Made by a program: the position numbers and the translations under genes
Shown here: positions 26,036 through 38,300 of the stretch, in pieces
Layout of the letters: each line of letters starts with the position of its first letter
Numbering within the stretch: position 1 is the stretch's first letter
DNA from: Arbacia lixula
Taxonomy: Eukaryota > Echinodermata > Echinoidea > Arbacioida > Arbaciidae
DNA length: 64,000 nucleotides
Direction: 5' to 3'
Assembly (NCBI GenBank): GCA_963669155.1
Contig: OZ022576.1
Coordinates: forward strand, 8,865,943-8,929,942
The notes under the pieces: generated by a model
Database searches by the model: none
The model's input: the letters and a program-made list of their open reading frames with translations, nothing else
Told to the model about the DNA's origin: nothing

Positions 26036-26102
26036 AGGGAAAGAAGGAGAGGGGGAGAGGAAGGGAGAGAGAGAGAGACAGAGAGAGACAGAGAGAAAGA
26101 GG

Positions 26103-26161
<59 letters not shown>

Positions 26162-26215
26162 AAAAAGAAAGAGAAAGAGAGAGAGAGAGAAAGAGAAAGA
26201 GAAGGGGGAGCAAAA
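26036..26215. repeat. (GA)n / purine-rich microsatellite
   Basis: About 180 bases of almost pure purine on the plus strand. The central part (26108-26154) is uninterrupted GA dinucleotide; the flanks are mixed GAGGGA, GACAGAGA and AAAGAGA. The Ser/Leu-rich and Arg/Glu-rich open frames over this region are products of the repeat. Confidence 0.95.
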
Positions 26216-28796
26216 ATCATTCAATAAATGATCAAGTGATACCAGTTTAAGAAATGCCTAGGATAGTTCAGAGTGATTGTATTTTTGTTTTCATTTGCAT
26301 CAATACAATTGAAATGTCAATCTGCATCTCATACTCCCTCTCCCTCCTCTTCTCTCTTCATCCTTTTCTCTGCCTCTCTATGGTAATGTCATCAGAATGT
26401 ACTCAAATTTTGCAATCTCTGAATGTTTCTTTGGCTACAAAAATAATCGAAATGATTTATTCCTGTGTTGTATGTGGCTCAATGCATACATTTATACATT
26501 TATATTTTATTCACATTTACAAAATTTAACATCAAATTACATGCCCTCATTCACCTCACATGCACTAGAAAAGGAGAAGAAAAACAACCACAAATTGTTT
26601 TTGGATGATAAAGGGTACATGATAGAACATTTTTCCTCTTATGCACATGACACAGATTTAATCATCACTGTTAATATTTCAATCAATGTACAAATTTCAG
26701 AACAAAAACAGGAAGACGCTACAACCTGTAACTCACAAAAATCATTGCTGCTATAAAGAAAATGATTTAAAAGAAAGTTGTTAAAATATGGCAGTATCTG
26801 AATATTACATCACAAGAATATGTAACATGAAGGATATCCATTTGATATTTTTATGGAAAAAAACATAATGTGACATGATATCACATAGCCCATATTAAAG
26901 GTAAGACATAGAAGTGGTAAAGAATATGGTAGCCGTATAAATGGAGTACCACTTGCCATGACTGTGGGTCGTGTTCTTGTTTCATTAGAGAATATCAAGA
27001 AGGAGTCGCCTCAAAATGATAACATTGTTAGAATCAAACAAATTCCATACATGATGACAGACTGGTTCTACCATGATTAGCACCAGTAACCATTTCCACT
27101 TCTTCTTAACTTTAAGTTGGCTTAACAAAGTCAATGTGAAGAAATTTATCCAATAATCCGATCATCGTCATTGAGCTCTGATCCTTGCCTCATATCAGAC
27201 CTTTTCATGCTGTAATATCAAACTTGTGCCAAAGAATCATGCCATATTTAACCAAATTGAAGACAACCCAACATAAAATGTCTTATATGGTACCACACAA
27301 GACCAAAAGAAACTTGACCTTAGGTATGTATATGTACTGTTTACAAACTAAAGCTTCATCTTTTTTCAGCGGGAAAATGGAATTTTCTTTCAATATGAAG
27401 TGCAGCATTTTCTAGCACAGGAGCATTCTGCACATTGTTCCATGATGGACTTATCTTATCATAGAACAATTTCCTAAAAATTGCTACAATTTGGAGGAAG
27501 CTTACATTTTCCCCACCTCAAAATAAGCATTGTTATTGCTATACACTCTTGGTGCTATATCATAGTAGTTAGACATGATAAATTTATTGTCAATGTGACA
27601 GAAAAAAAGAAGCGATAGCACAAGAGAAAACTCGGAACCTTAAAATCATGTTAATTTAGGGAAGAGCAGGAATCTTTGGTGTACATTTGATGCACATTAT
27701 CATTCTTGAATACCCAATTCACTATTAAATGGACAACTGCTCTTGTCTAAATGGAGTTACATATTACCAGCTTTAAGACATTGTGTGGCAGAAGTCTGCA
27801 GACTATATTTGTTATCCTTGGGCCGAAGCATACATCAAAAAGACAATGCCTATTAGATAATCTGTGATGTTAGCAATACAAAACTTCAGTGATTTTGTGA
27901 TTAAGATTGTCTATCATTAAATTCTCAAGCTCTTTGAATTTCTCAGACCATCTCTTTTTGCCTCTATCTGTGACATTGTCAATATAAGGTTTTAGACTTA
28001 TTAACTTCTCAAGCAAGTTTTCTAAAATTTTCTGATCATTTCAATCTGCCTCTATCACTAAATAATCTAATTTAAATGAATTTGCTTTCACAGTTTGAGT
28101 CCTCTTTACCACATATTGGGATTCATTCAGAATACATCCATGCACTTTGTCAATTCAATTTCTTTTCAGATTTTTATCACCATCATTCTAAAAATCATGG
28201 CAGAATATGACTTTCTTTCTTGTTTCTTCCATATCCCTTTGATACTCAAACCAAAATAAAATTACACTTCTAAACCTGTTTAACAACATTTAAACATATA
28301 TGCTAATATGTTGCTTCTCAGGTACATTTCACACATTTTTGTGCATTTTGATATTAGGTAATCATGAAAGAAAAAAATAAATTGAAGAAGGAATATAACT
28401 CCTCACATTAATCTTTTTTAAAAAATACATTTCTAAAAAACACAGTACTGTACTCATCCAGGTCCAATTTGCATTAGCTTGATTAGCTTAAGTTAAATGT
28501 GTTTCTAAGTTTGAATTCACCAGTGGTATTAAAAGGTGTAAGTTTTATTATCATAAAATATTCTTATAATTTCATTGCCATGTGGGATTGGTCCAACAGA
28601 TTCCCTAAGCTCATCAGATTGGCTCAAAAGTTGTAAAGTTCTGTATGAAAGATAGAACAGAGCAATCCTATATTAAAACAAACAAGCAAACTTTCATGTG
28701 GTAAATGGCAGAGGTCTTTACAACACACAACCACAGACAGTTCTCGTAACCTGAACATAATCAACATGACATGGCAGCATTTGGATAAAACATTAT

Positions 28797-28802
28797 TTTA
28801 TT
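28797..28802 (-). terminator. Candidate HIBCH poly(A) signal
   Basis: TTTATT on the plus strand is AATAAA in the HIBCH orientation. It is the nearest such hexamer I found after the HIBCH stop codon and would give a 3' UTR of about 370-400 bases. Another lies at 28544-28549. Confidence 0.35.
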
Positions 28803-29170
28803 TCTAAAGGTGTATTTACTATTTCAACAGTCCTCCTAAAACAGAGTTGTGTTTTGATTTGGTTTAAATTTATAGGTGTATCCCACATGGATACACTTCC
28901 CTCTCACTTAAGTCTGCAGTCACTCTCCAAGTAAAAAACCTTCACATAAAGCTCTCTCTATCCTCTATTCAAATCCTCAATAATTTCCCAAAAGTACATG
29001 TCATTACACATAAAAAAGAAAAGAAGTTAAGATCATTATATCCTCACAACCTTCAAAAAATACTTCCACACTAAAGGAACAGATGGATATTTGGCGTAAC
29101 TCTTGTTTGTCATAATACTCTTTGAATGAAATCTAGCGAGGTCCAGAGCCTGGGGCTATAGGGCGTGGCA

Positions 29171-29320
29171 TCAGAGAACTAGCTCCTGGTCACCCAGGGG
29201 TCTAAAGTGACTGGTCACAATGCTCTCATCCACCCCCTCCAGGGTGGCTGGCGACCACTGCGGGCTATTGTCCCGGTCGATGAGCACGGCTCGCACTCCC
29301 TCATAGAAGTCGTGGCCTCT
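29171..29320 (-). CDS. HIBCH: HIBCH exon 9 (terminal)
   Basis: The acceptor CCTCCACAG is followed in phase 0 by [17 protein letters not shown] and ends in GDQELVL plus stop (49 codons plus stop). The [14 protein letters not shown] block is the signature C-terminus of HIBCH. The open frame continues upstream into intron without homology. Confidence 0.95.
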   Translation of the reverse strand, partial: RGHDFYEGVRAVLIDRDNSPQWSPATLEGVDESIVTSHFRPLGDQELVL

Positions 29321-32300
29321 CTGTGGAGGCATCGAAGAGAGAAAATAGGTTCGTTTGCATTTATCCACAAAATTATTACATGGAACCCAGGAAATAAAAT
29401 GATTTACATGTTTTGTATTTGTTACAGAACTGAGCATTAAGCCAATCAAATTCAAGGTTTCCACAGAAGTTGACATTGGAAGCTAAGTTACCATCAATGG
29501 TTACGTTTTATGCAACAAGGCCCTTGAGGTGAACTATCGCTAATAAGGGACACTGCACGTCGTAGCAGATGTTTGGGAAAATGGATAAGACTAGAATAAA
29601 AAAATGGATATCAGATATAGCCTACAAACATTCATTCTACTGTCACACATCATTGACCATGCTCAACTTACATGAGGGCAAAAATTAGTGCCTTTCTAGC
29701 TCTCAACTCAAGGCCACCGCATATGACACAATTTTGCCAAGATCCTGCATTTGTAAAGGTGATGTCACCTCTTCGCACAAATCCAATCACTGGATCCTGC
29801 GATTCAATCAGTCCCAGAGTCATAGAACTGATCAAATTGTGTCGTCTGCACTTGGCTTTACATGATTGGATAGAAAAGCAGTCATGGTGACACTTGCGCA
29901 GCTATTCTCCTTTAAGCAATCTGTTTCCAAGGGAAAACATGTGAGAGACTTCCCAATCAAATTAAAACAGTATGCAAAAATGAAACAAAACAACAAATTC
30001 TGCCGTTTAGACATTGGGGATATGATTTTATACTCACAATACAACCCTGTGAAATCCTGAATTCCATGGACAGGCAGTCTCCTAGCGTGAGTCTGCCTCC
30101 CTCTATCAGCTGCCTGAGTGTAATCTTCATTGACGTTGGTGACATCTTCTTCAGTGTCTGTAATGGTTTACACAGATGCTAGTTCAATGACATAAGCTGC
30201 TTGATTTCCTGTCTCTTCTCCATTTACATCCTTACAAATGTTTAACGATGCCTCTACAACTATGAACAATTAATTCAAAATAAGACCCTCATTCATGATT
30301 AAGAAGTTGCTTTATTATGCATGAACAGTTACATGTACACCTATTGATCAATTCGCTAACAGGAATGAAGTTCCAGATTGTTTTAACATGTCATATACTG
30401 TATGTACTTCCCTGTCAACCTATATTGTAGCATATGTATAAGAAAATGCACAAAATGTCAGCCAAAATCTAAGTTCCACATTAAACTTCTACATAATACC
30501 AAAATGTATGAACAATGGCATAGTACACTATCAAATACAATGTTTTATGAAGAATTAGGACTGATGAATCATAAACAATCAAATATTCAAAATAATACGC
30601 TAATGAAATATTTAACTGAACAATGCAGACAGAACCTAAAGAAAAAGCCAGGCTTGTAAATATAAAGTAGAAACACATTCATGAGCATTTTCTACATGTT
30701 TAAATAAAAATGTGTAAAATATGAATCATGGGTGAGATTTTAACAGATAGGGGACAGAAACTGGCATACAAATAAAGGTAAATATCCCTTCTGCCCGCAC
30801 TGCTTACCTCCAGCTGCTTGATGGCCCACTCTGACCCGTCCCCTTCTAGTTTCTGGAAGATCTCCTCTATTGTCTCTGCATCAAACAACCGGTCTATACT
30901 CTGTCTGTGAGGGGCAAGGGAGAAGGCTTGGTCCGCACCTATCGTGCACTGCGAGACAAAGACAAAGAATGAGATGAAATATCAAAGAGCTGGTCTATAC
31001 TCTGTCTGTGAGGGGCAAGGGAGAAGGCTTGGTCCGCACCTATCGTGCACTGCAAGACAAAGAATGAGATGAGATGAAATATCAAAGAGCCATTCCTTTT
31101 CAATCACAATCAAAAGTTAATTAAAAAGTAATGGTCAAAATTTCTTCAAATTGGCAGCATATACAATCACAAAATCAGAAGTGAATATCGATCAATCTTT
31201 GCACTTTGCTAAATCAGAAGTAGATAAAGGGAACTTTATCTCATTTGACTCATAATTTTCTCTCTCTCTTTACTCTCCCCATAACTCTTTCTTGTTATGC
31301 ATATCCAACGAACCTCAAGGTGATTGCTTTTGTTCTTTGAAATATCAGAAAATACAGAGCTTGAGTGACAATTTTGACATGACAACTGTAGGGCCATTCT
31401 CATTACAAAAAATCGCGAAGTTAAAAATCACAAAATTTTACAATCGTGTTCACATTACACCAAAAAATCGCGAAGTTACGCGAAGTTAGAAAAATCGAGC
31501 ACGCTCGATCGACCATTCCTGGCATGCAATTCGTTTTGCGCGAAGTTTGATTCGCTCGATCGGTCAAGCTAGCTTGCACGTACGCGTATACGCACAATCG
31601 CCGTGTACAAAACAGCAATCTGACGTAGTATTTTCCCGAAGGAGCAGGGCAATCCCGTGGTGTAAACATATTTAACAGTTCAACATCTTCCGTGACTAGG
31701 CTAGTCTAACATCTCGATTAGTTGTTAGACTCATCCCAAATAAGGTTAGTCCAAAGTTCATCTGTGACTACGATTAGATCTAACGTTAGGTTACCGGCAC
31801 GTTTATTAATTTTCCGTGGCTAGTACTAGCAGCAGCTACCCAGTACTGCTAGTGCTACATGTAGTGCATAACAACGTTAAGCGCGTCAGGATGAAAACGC
31901 AGCGCGACTCTTCACTACAGACCAACTTTTTAAGACCATATTTATCAGTTTCTCTTAGTTGTAGAGTATGTAGCGCAGTGCGGTCATCACCGAATGGATC
32001 TAGTTTAGTGAGTGCAGCTGCCGTCCATACAGTTTTGCTTTGACGTTCATAGATAAATAAACAATACACGGTAGAAACATGCAGTACTAGTACGACACTC
32101 CGCATCCGATATGACATTAGCCTAGCCTGTAATGTACATAGTACCGGAGCGCACATAATATCAGCTGGCTACTCAATCGCGCGCTACTGCATAGCAGACG
32201 CCGAAAGTCACGTGAATAAAATCGCGATTTTTTGCTGTGTGTGTTCTCATTGCAAAAAATCGCAAAGTTACGCGAAGTTACGGTGCGAAGTTAGAAAAAT

Positions 32301-35300
32301 CGCGCTCTGACTTGCGAAGTTTCATGCGAAATTTCGGACGGCTGTTGGCACGGTTGCTAGGCAACTTTCACCCTAACTTCGCGATTTTTCTAACTTCGCG
32401 ATTTCTTAAGTGCAATGAGAATGCGCCTTGTGAAGAGATTTCATAGCAGGGAGAAAATTCAGTGAGAAAGGATAGATGTTATGCCTGCTCTACAGTAACA
32501 ACATATTCTTTTTTTTTCACAAAGATTTCAGGAGTAACATACTGTCCATGTTTTCTACAATTTAGCTCCCTTACGCAATAAAGCCATATTTTATTGGGTT
32601 TACCCTTTGTGCGTCATACAATTAACTATTCTGTGAGTTCGGCATCTCTTCCTTGTGCAACAAATTGCAGTAATGGCTGATGATGAGTGGAAAAGTTGCT
32701 TATACCTGTTGGTGATATTTTTGTAGAACCTGTTGGACCTGGTCATCCCCAGGAGAGCTCAAGCCACACAGCTCCTCCTCTAGTTCTGCAAGCTATAAGG
32801 TGATAACAGAAACAGGACCATGGAACGGGATATAACTACCAATCAATAAACAAACATAAATTATAACCTTACAGACATGGTGTCCCATTTGCAAGTCATG
32901 AAACTTAGCAGGAATCAGCAGTACTCCCTAACAATAGCGTGTATAACTTGTTCACGTTTGAAACTAGCTACCATTGTCTATATTTATGCACAGTATTGCA
33001 GCAGTGTATACCTTGTTCATGTTTGAAACTAGCTACCATGTCTACATTAATAAACAGTATTGCACCAGACAGAAGCGAGGTGCTGCCCCTGTATGCACTA
33101 AGCACGGGCTTCACCGCGGACAGTTTGGAGCGTAGAACTGTGGTGTGTTCTATTTGTGGTTTTTGTCTCGAGGCTACAGGAACTGTAGAGAGTTTGGACG
33201 ACCCATCCAAAACCTACTTTTCTTGCAAATCTTGCAATCAATATCATTCGGTTCAAAGTCACTTTCCAGTTCTATTAATAGGAAGGAAGTTCCTGTACAG
33301 TATTTTCTTCCATTTTTGGTTGTTTTCACAAAATTGTATTTTCTTGAAATGCAAAAGGGCTACACTGTCTTTAAAATAGATATAAATATAAGACAACAAG
33401 ACTTTTTACTGATGTAAATTGATGTCATGAAATTTAATTTACAATTTTTGATTGGACTAGCTTGAAAGACATTAATCGCAAGATCACATTGTTATCCTTA
33501 CTAAAACATATTGATTAAACATGTTTGAACACACCTGTACAGGCGATACCAATCCTTGCAAACCTTCTGTGCCTCCACAAAGTGTGTTGCCATGTTGACT
33601 GATGGGTTAATATGAAAGAGTTTAAACCTGAGACAACCTGAGACAACCTGAGACATTGTAATGTCATCCTTACAAGAAACATTCCTAACCTCTATGTGAG
33701 AACACACCTGTACACGTAGTACCAAATCCTTGCCTACCTTCTGTGCCTCCACAAAGTGCGTTGCCACTCCTGCATGGTGTACGTCCCTGCCCTTCAACCT
33801 GTAGCCAGTCAGGGCCAGGTACACCCCCAGCTTGCCCTCCAGGCGGGGTAAGAAGTAGCCCCCGCCCACGTCTGGAAAGAGCCCGATGGCTGTCTCCGGC
33901 ATGGCAAAGACAGTCTTCTCTGTCGCTACCCGGTATCTACCGTGGACTGAAAGCCCAACTCCCTGTGGAGGATGCAATCAGGGCAAGACAAGGAAATAAC
34001 AGAAACATACACATTGAAAAAAAAAAAGGAGAAAACTTTAGCAGCCCCCTGTGAAGTGGTATACCACCACCCTCGTCCACATGCCATTCAGTATTGCCAT
34101 AATCTCTAATGAAAAAAAAAAAAAATTGTCTGATGCTGAGAAAGGTCAATATTTAAATCTTGGATTTTTGTCTAAAAATACAGCTTAATTAACAAAGTCC
34201 TGAAATACATTATCACTGTGCCATTTTGGTCAAATACATTTCTTGCGGTACTGCGTTAACGTGATCCGGACGTTCAAAAGACGGATGGTGAACCTGGATA
34301 CATAATGCAATCAGCCATTTCATGATGGAGGCATGAACAATCAAAACAATTTAATCCATGAACTATTTATAGAGCATCAATAGGTCAACGTACCGTCTCT
34401 ACTGGAAAGTTCCCATCTACCCATACTACAACTAAAATCATCTGAGTGTTGTTTTTTTATCATTAGCCAAATGCTAACTTGCTTTTCTATAGTTTAAGGG
34501 GTGTTCCCATTCCGTGATAGCTCTCCACACTCTACGGTATCATAACCATCCAGCTCTATGCCTCATCTCAGTATGAACTTATATCAGGGTAGGTCCATGG
34601 AATCTCCTTTTTTGACACTTTTTGACATCAATTCAGATACAGGTTCATCACTTCTTGTACTGAGGCAATAAGTGATTATAATTCCTAGATTTGAAGAGAG
34701 GAGGACCATGACTGTACACCCTGGATTTTGTATGCCAGATAAACTTTGGCTCTATAGGAATTAAGAAAAAAAGAGTTCACTACATTATCATACCATGTCA
34801 ACAAACTAAACTATTTATCCCCGGAGTGATCTTTCTATAAAAGCCTACATGACTTACCCCTCCCATGGTGATACCATGGATGAAAGCGATGTAAGGTTTC
34901 TTCATAGTGCCGATGGCATAGTTCAGGATGTACTCATTCTTGAAGAAATCTCCACCCAGTGGATCTCCCACTTTCCCTGCCTCGGTCACAGCTGAAACAG
35001 AAAGTTCTTGATTATTTACATCCAAAACCGACAACACTTTCAACCTATGGTATCATAATTTAGAAATACCTTGTAATAATTGTGATAGATGCCTGCCAAA
35101 TCCACACAGGATATTTAGAACATTTCCATTACCTCGCTTTCATTGCCTCGATTACATGACACTTTCCAACATACTTTACTGCTCAAACAAACAAACAAAA
35201 ACCTCACATGGTAGGCTACGGAGCCGATCCAAAGAGACACATTCCATAATGCCTCAAACCACTACTTATTGTTTTGATCGTGTACACACTAGCAGCTGGA

Positions 35301-38300
35301 ACTGGTCTAGAATGCTCGGACTTGCACTACTAATTTTTCTTGAAGACTAATTCAAGGATACCATAACATTTGTTCCACCAGGATCTCCAAGTAAGGGTAT
35401 CCTTTTTATAATATCCTTTTTTATATGACTTAATTATAAATAAAAGTATATCTAAAGAGCACCCTGGTTTGGAATGAGGTAATGCAAGGAAAAAAGTTAG
35501 GGTGTCGTTTTCATGGGATGGGCATGTAAGGTCATATGAATAAAGGTATATTTGAAGGCGCCCTCATCTGGAATGAGGTCATTACCTTTGATATCTCCGC
35601 CTGCACAGAAGCCCTTCTCACCAGCTCCTTTCATGATCACCAGCGATATGTTAGAATCTGAGCACCATTCCTGGGATACGGCAATCAACAAAATAAAGCA
35701 ACACTTTTTAAAGCAGAATCTATAAACATTGAGCTGTATAAATTGTAGATGGTTCAGAGCCACGGCAGGTAAATAAGTTATGGATCCTCACATAAAACCT
35801 ATGTCCATGTTTATTGCTGTCTACTTCACACTTGGTCAGTGACAAAAACCATCTACAAGAACAAGAAATACTGTATTTTTTAAAATTTTCTTACACACTC
35901 CAGCTCAAAGGCATTGGCAAAGGGAAAGAGACAAGGAAGAAAGAAAAGGAGCCGCATTTTTAAAACGCGGTTTATTGGGTCCAGTTCACCATTAAAAAAC
36001 ATGATGCTTTAGCCTAAAAAGCATTGTTTCATGCTCACCTGGACAAAATATACCACAATTTAAAACTGCGGCTCCTTCCATTTCTCTTTCCCTTTGCCAA
36101 TTCTTTTGAGCTGGAGTGTGTGTTCTTTAAACGCAATCTTAGCGTCACTTCCAAACATTTCCAAGGGCATTCAAAAATGAACCAAATGTAAGAAACCAAA
36201 ATCAATGACCTTGAAAAAAAAAGTGCTGAACTTTGCATAAAGATGTGTGCACACCTTGAGTTTTGGAGTGATTTTGTGGATCATGGAGAGGTTAAGAGCG
36301 TTCAGGGCCTTGGGTCTGTTGAGGGTGATGATGCCTGCAGAGTTCCTGGTCTCCAGAAGGACATCGTCCTCTGGACTCGACGTCGATGACATCCTGAGGT
36401 GCTTGAGGATGACTGACGTTCGCTGCAAGGAGACCCTGCAAGTCAAAGAGCAAGCAAATAGACCATTTTTATTATGTGTGCAAATTTTATGAATATTATC
36501 CAAACAATAAAATGCTGATGGTAACGTAACCTCAGCACTTGCCGAGGTTGGACAGACTAGCAACAATTAATGGATCCAGAGTGCTTTCCTACCATTGAAA
36601 CTGAATCACTTGATACAGGTGATTGTAATCATGCATTACTTTTTAGTACATACTTAAGGGGGAAGCTGTGAATGAGGAAGGGTAACAACCATTATCACAT
36701 GAAATTTGATATGTTATTTATTTTTTAATTATTTCTTAAAATGCTGATGGTAACGTAACCTCAGCACTTGCCGAGGTTGGACAGACTAGCAACAATTAAT
36801 GGATCCAGACTGCTTTCCTACCATTGAAACTGAATCACTTGATACAGGTGAATGCAATCATGCATTACTTTTTAGTACATACTTAAGGGGGGAGCTGTGA
36901 ATGAGGAAAGGTTACAACCATTATCACTTGAAATTTGATATGTTATTTCTTTTGAAAATATGCAAACATATGGATATAGGGCATAACAATATCTTTTAAA
37001 AATCAATATCTCTGGAACATACAGTCTTGATTATTTAGTCTAGTAGCTAGGAGAGCTTCCCGTGCATCCCCCTAAAACGACTGGCCACTATAATTTCTAG
37101 ATCTGCTTAAAGGATCTACTTTATCAAGTTTAAATAACTTGATATTTAAAATCAAGAACATATCAACTGAAGCTGATTTATTGAAACAATTGCTTTATCA
37201 TGCATGATCATTTAGATGTTGTTGTTATTTGGTGATTTTAGGCACATTCTCAATCAACTTGGTTACGTTCATGCTGAGACTTGAAAATGTGTTAACTCTG
37301 AAATACTACTGCATGAAGCCTGTTTTATAGGTAATACTTCATCATACTCACTCTAAAAAAAAGAATAATAATCTGCTATATGTATGTGCACATTTCTTCT
37401 TCTCTTCACCCCCCTCCTTCATTGTCGACATAATTTTGACCTTTAACCTCCAAAAGCAGGGTCTAGATAACAGCCGATACTGGCAGGCACAGTGCACTTT
37501 CCTCAAGGTCATTGTGAATGTCATTGCACCCATGCTGATTACATGGAAAGAAAATCTCTTGTCCAAACGGAGCACACCAATGAATTTATAATGAACTCAG
37601 TATGTCATTGGGCGTGTTTGCATCAGCTCCAAGCTGACAAAATAGTTTTTTTTTCTGATCCAGGGGAAATTACATAAAGTTGAATTTGCATCTCCATCAG
37701 ACCAAAAGAAGCAAACAAAGCTATTAATCTGGCTCTTTATGGGATTAGACATCACCAGCTGTTGTTGTTAATAACATGGTTCCAATTTAACCAGGCTATC
37801 CTCATCAATAATAACACTGCTTTATTACTGCATTATTACCCCAGTCACTGGATCAGAACACCATATCAGGTCCCTATTTCTCTTTTAGGTAGAGAGCTGG
37901 CAGAGATGAGGATTTAAATGTTTTGCTGAAAAACACAAATAGTACCGTCTTGATCGACAGACTGAGGACAATCCACTTCACTGCGCTGCTTCCACAGTTT
38001 AGGACAGCTTGCCCGTTTTGGATTTAAATGTTTTGCTGAAAAACACAAATAGTACCCTCTTGATCGACAGTCTGAGGACAATCCACTTCACCACACCGCT
38101 TCCACATTTTAGGACAGCTTGCCCGGTTTAAAATTATCTTGTTATTTTGCAATCGAGTCAAAGATTTGGGAGGGAGTTCTTCTGAATGAATATAGCACGC
38201 AATTTTGACAAAGACGCCTCACCTCGAGTCCAAACTACTGGAAGTAGGTTTCATTACATGCCTATGTCTGCTCTAGAGAACAGCCGTAGTGCCAGAATAT

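Larger units (their letters stand above)
17019..29170. other. Gene-free interval between convergent DLGAP and HIBCH 3' ends
   Basis: I see no supportable gene in these 12 kb. The first part, perhaps several kilobases, is probably the DLGAP 3' UTR: it is AT-rich, lacks exons of other genes, and has poly(A)-signal words (ATTAAA near 17549; AATAAA twice near 20854). The stretch 21.1-24.8 kb is especially AT-rich with TATATA and TGTAAATA-like words. A poly-C tract lies at 25784-25803 and a GA microsatellite at 26036-26215. The part beyond 28.8 kb is likely HIBCH 3' UTR. Open frames such as 18381-18773 (minus) show no domain. Confidence 0.6.

Noticed and set aside
25947..26231. Several Ser/Leu-rich and Arg/Glu-rich open frames in overlapping frames
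   Set aside because: They are translations of the GA microsatellite in every frame.
30038..30060. Alternative reading of the HIBCH exon 8 frame into the intron ([14 protein letters not shown]...)
   Set aside because: The frame crosses a strong ATT/GTGAGT donor and loses homology there, while the joined exon 9 restores the conserved RGHDF block.
32939..33379. 146-codon open frame with Cys-x-x-Cys pairs resembling a zinc ribbon
   Set aside because: It overlaps a dispersed repeat; the second copy at 53605-53945 does not keep the frame, and the upstream part is a local duplication.
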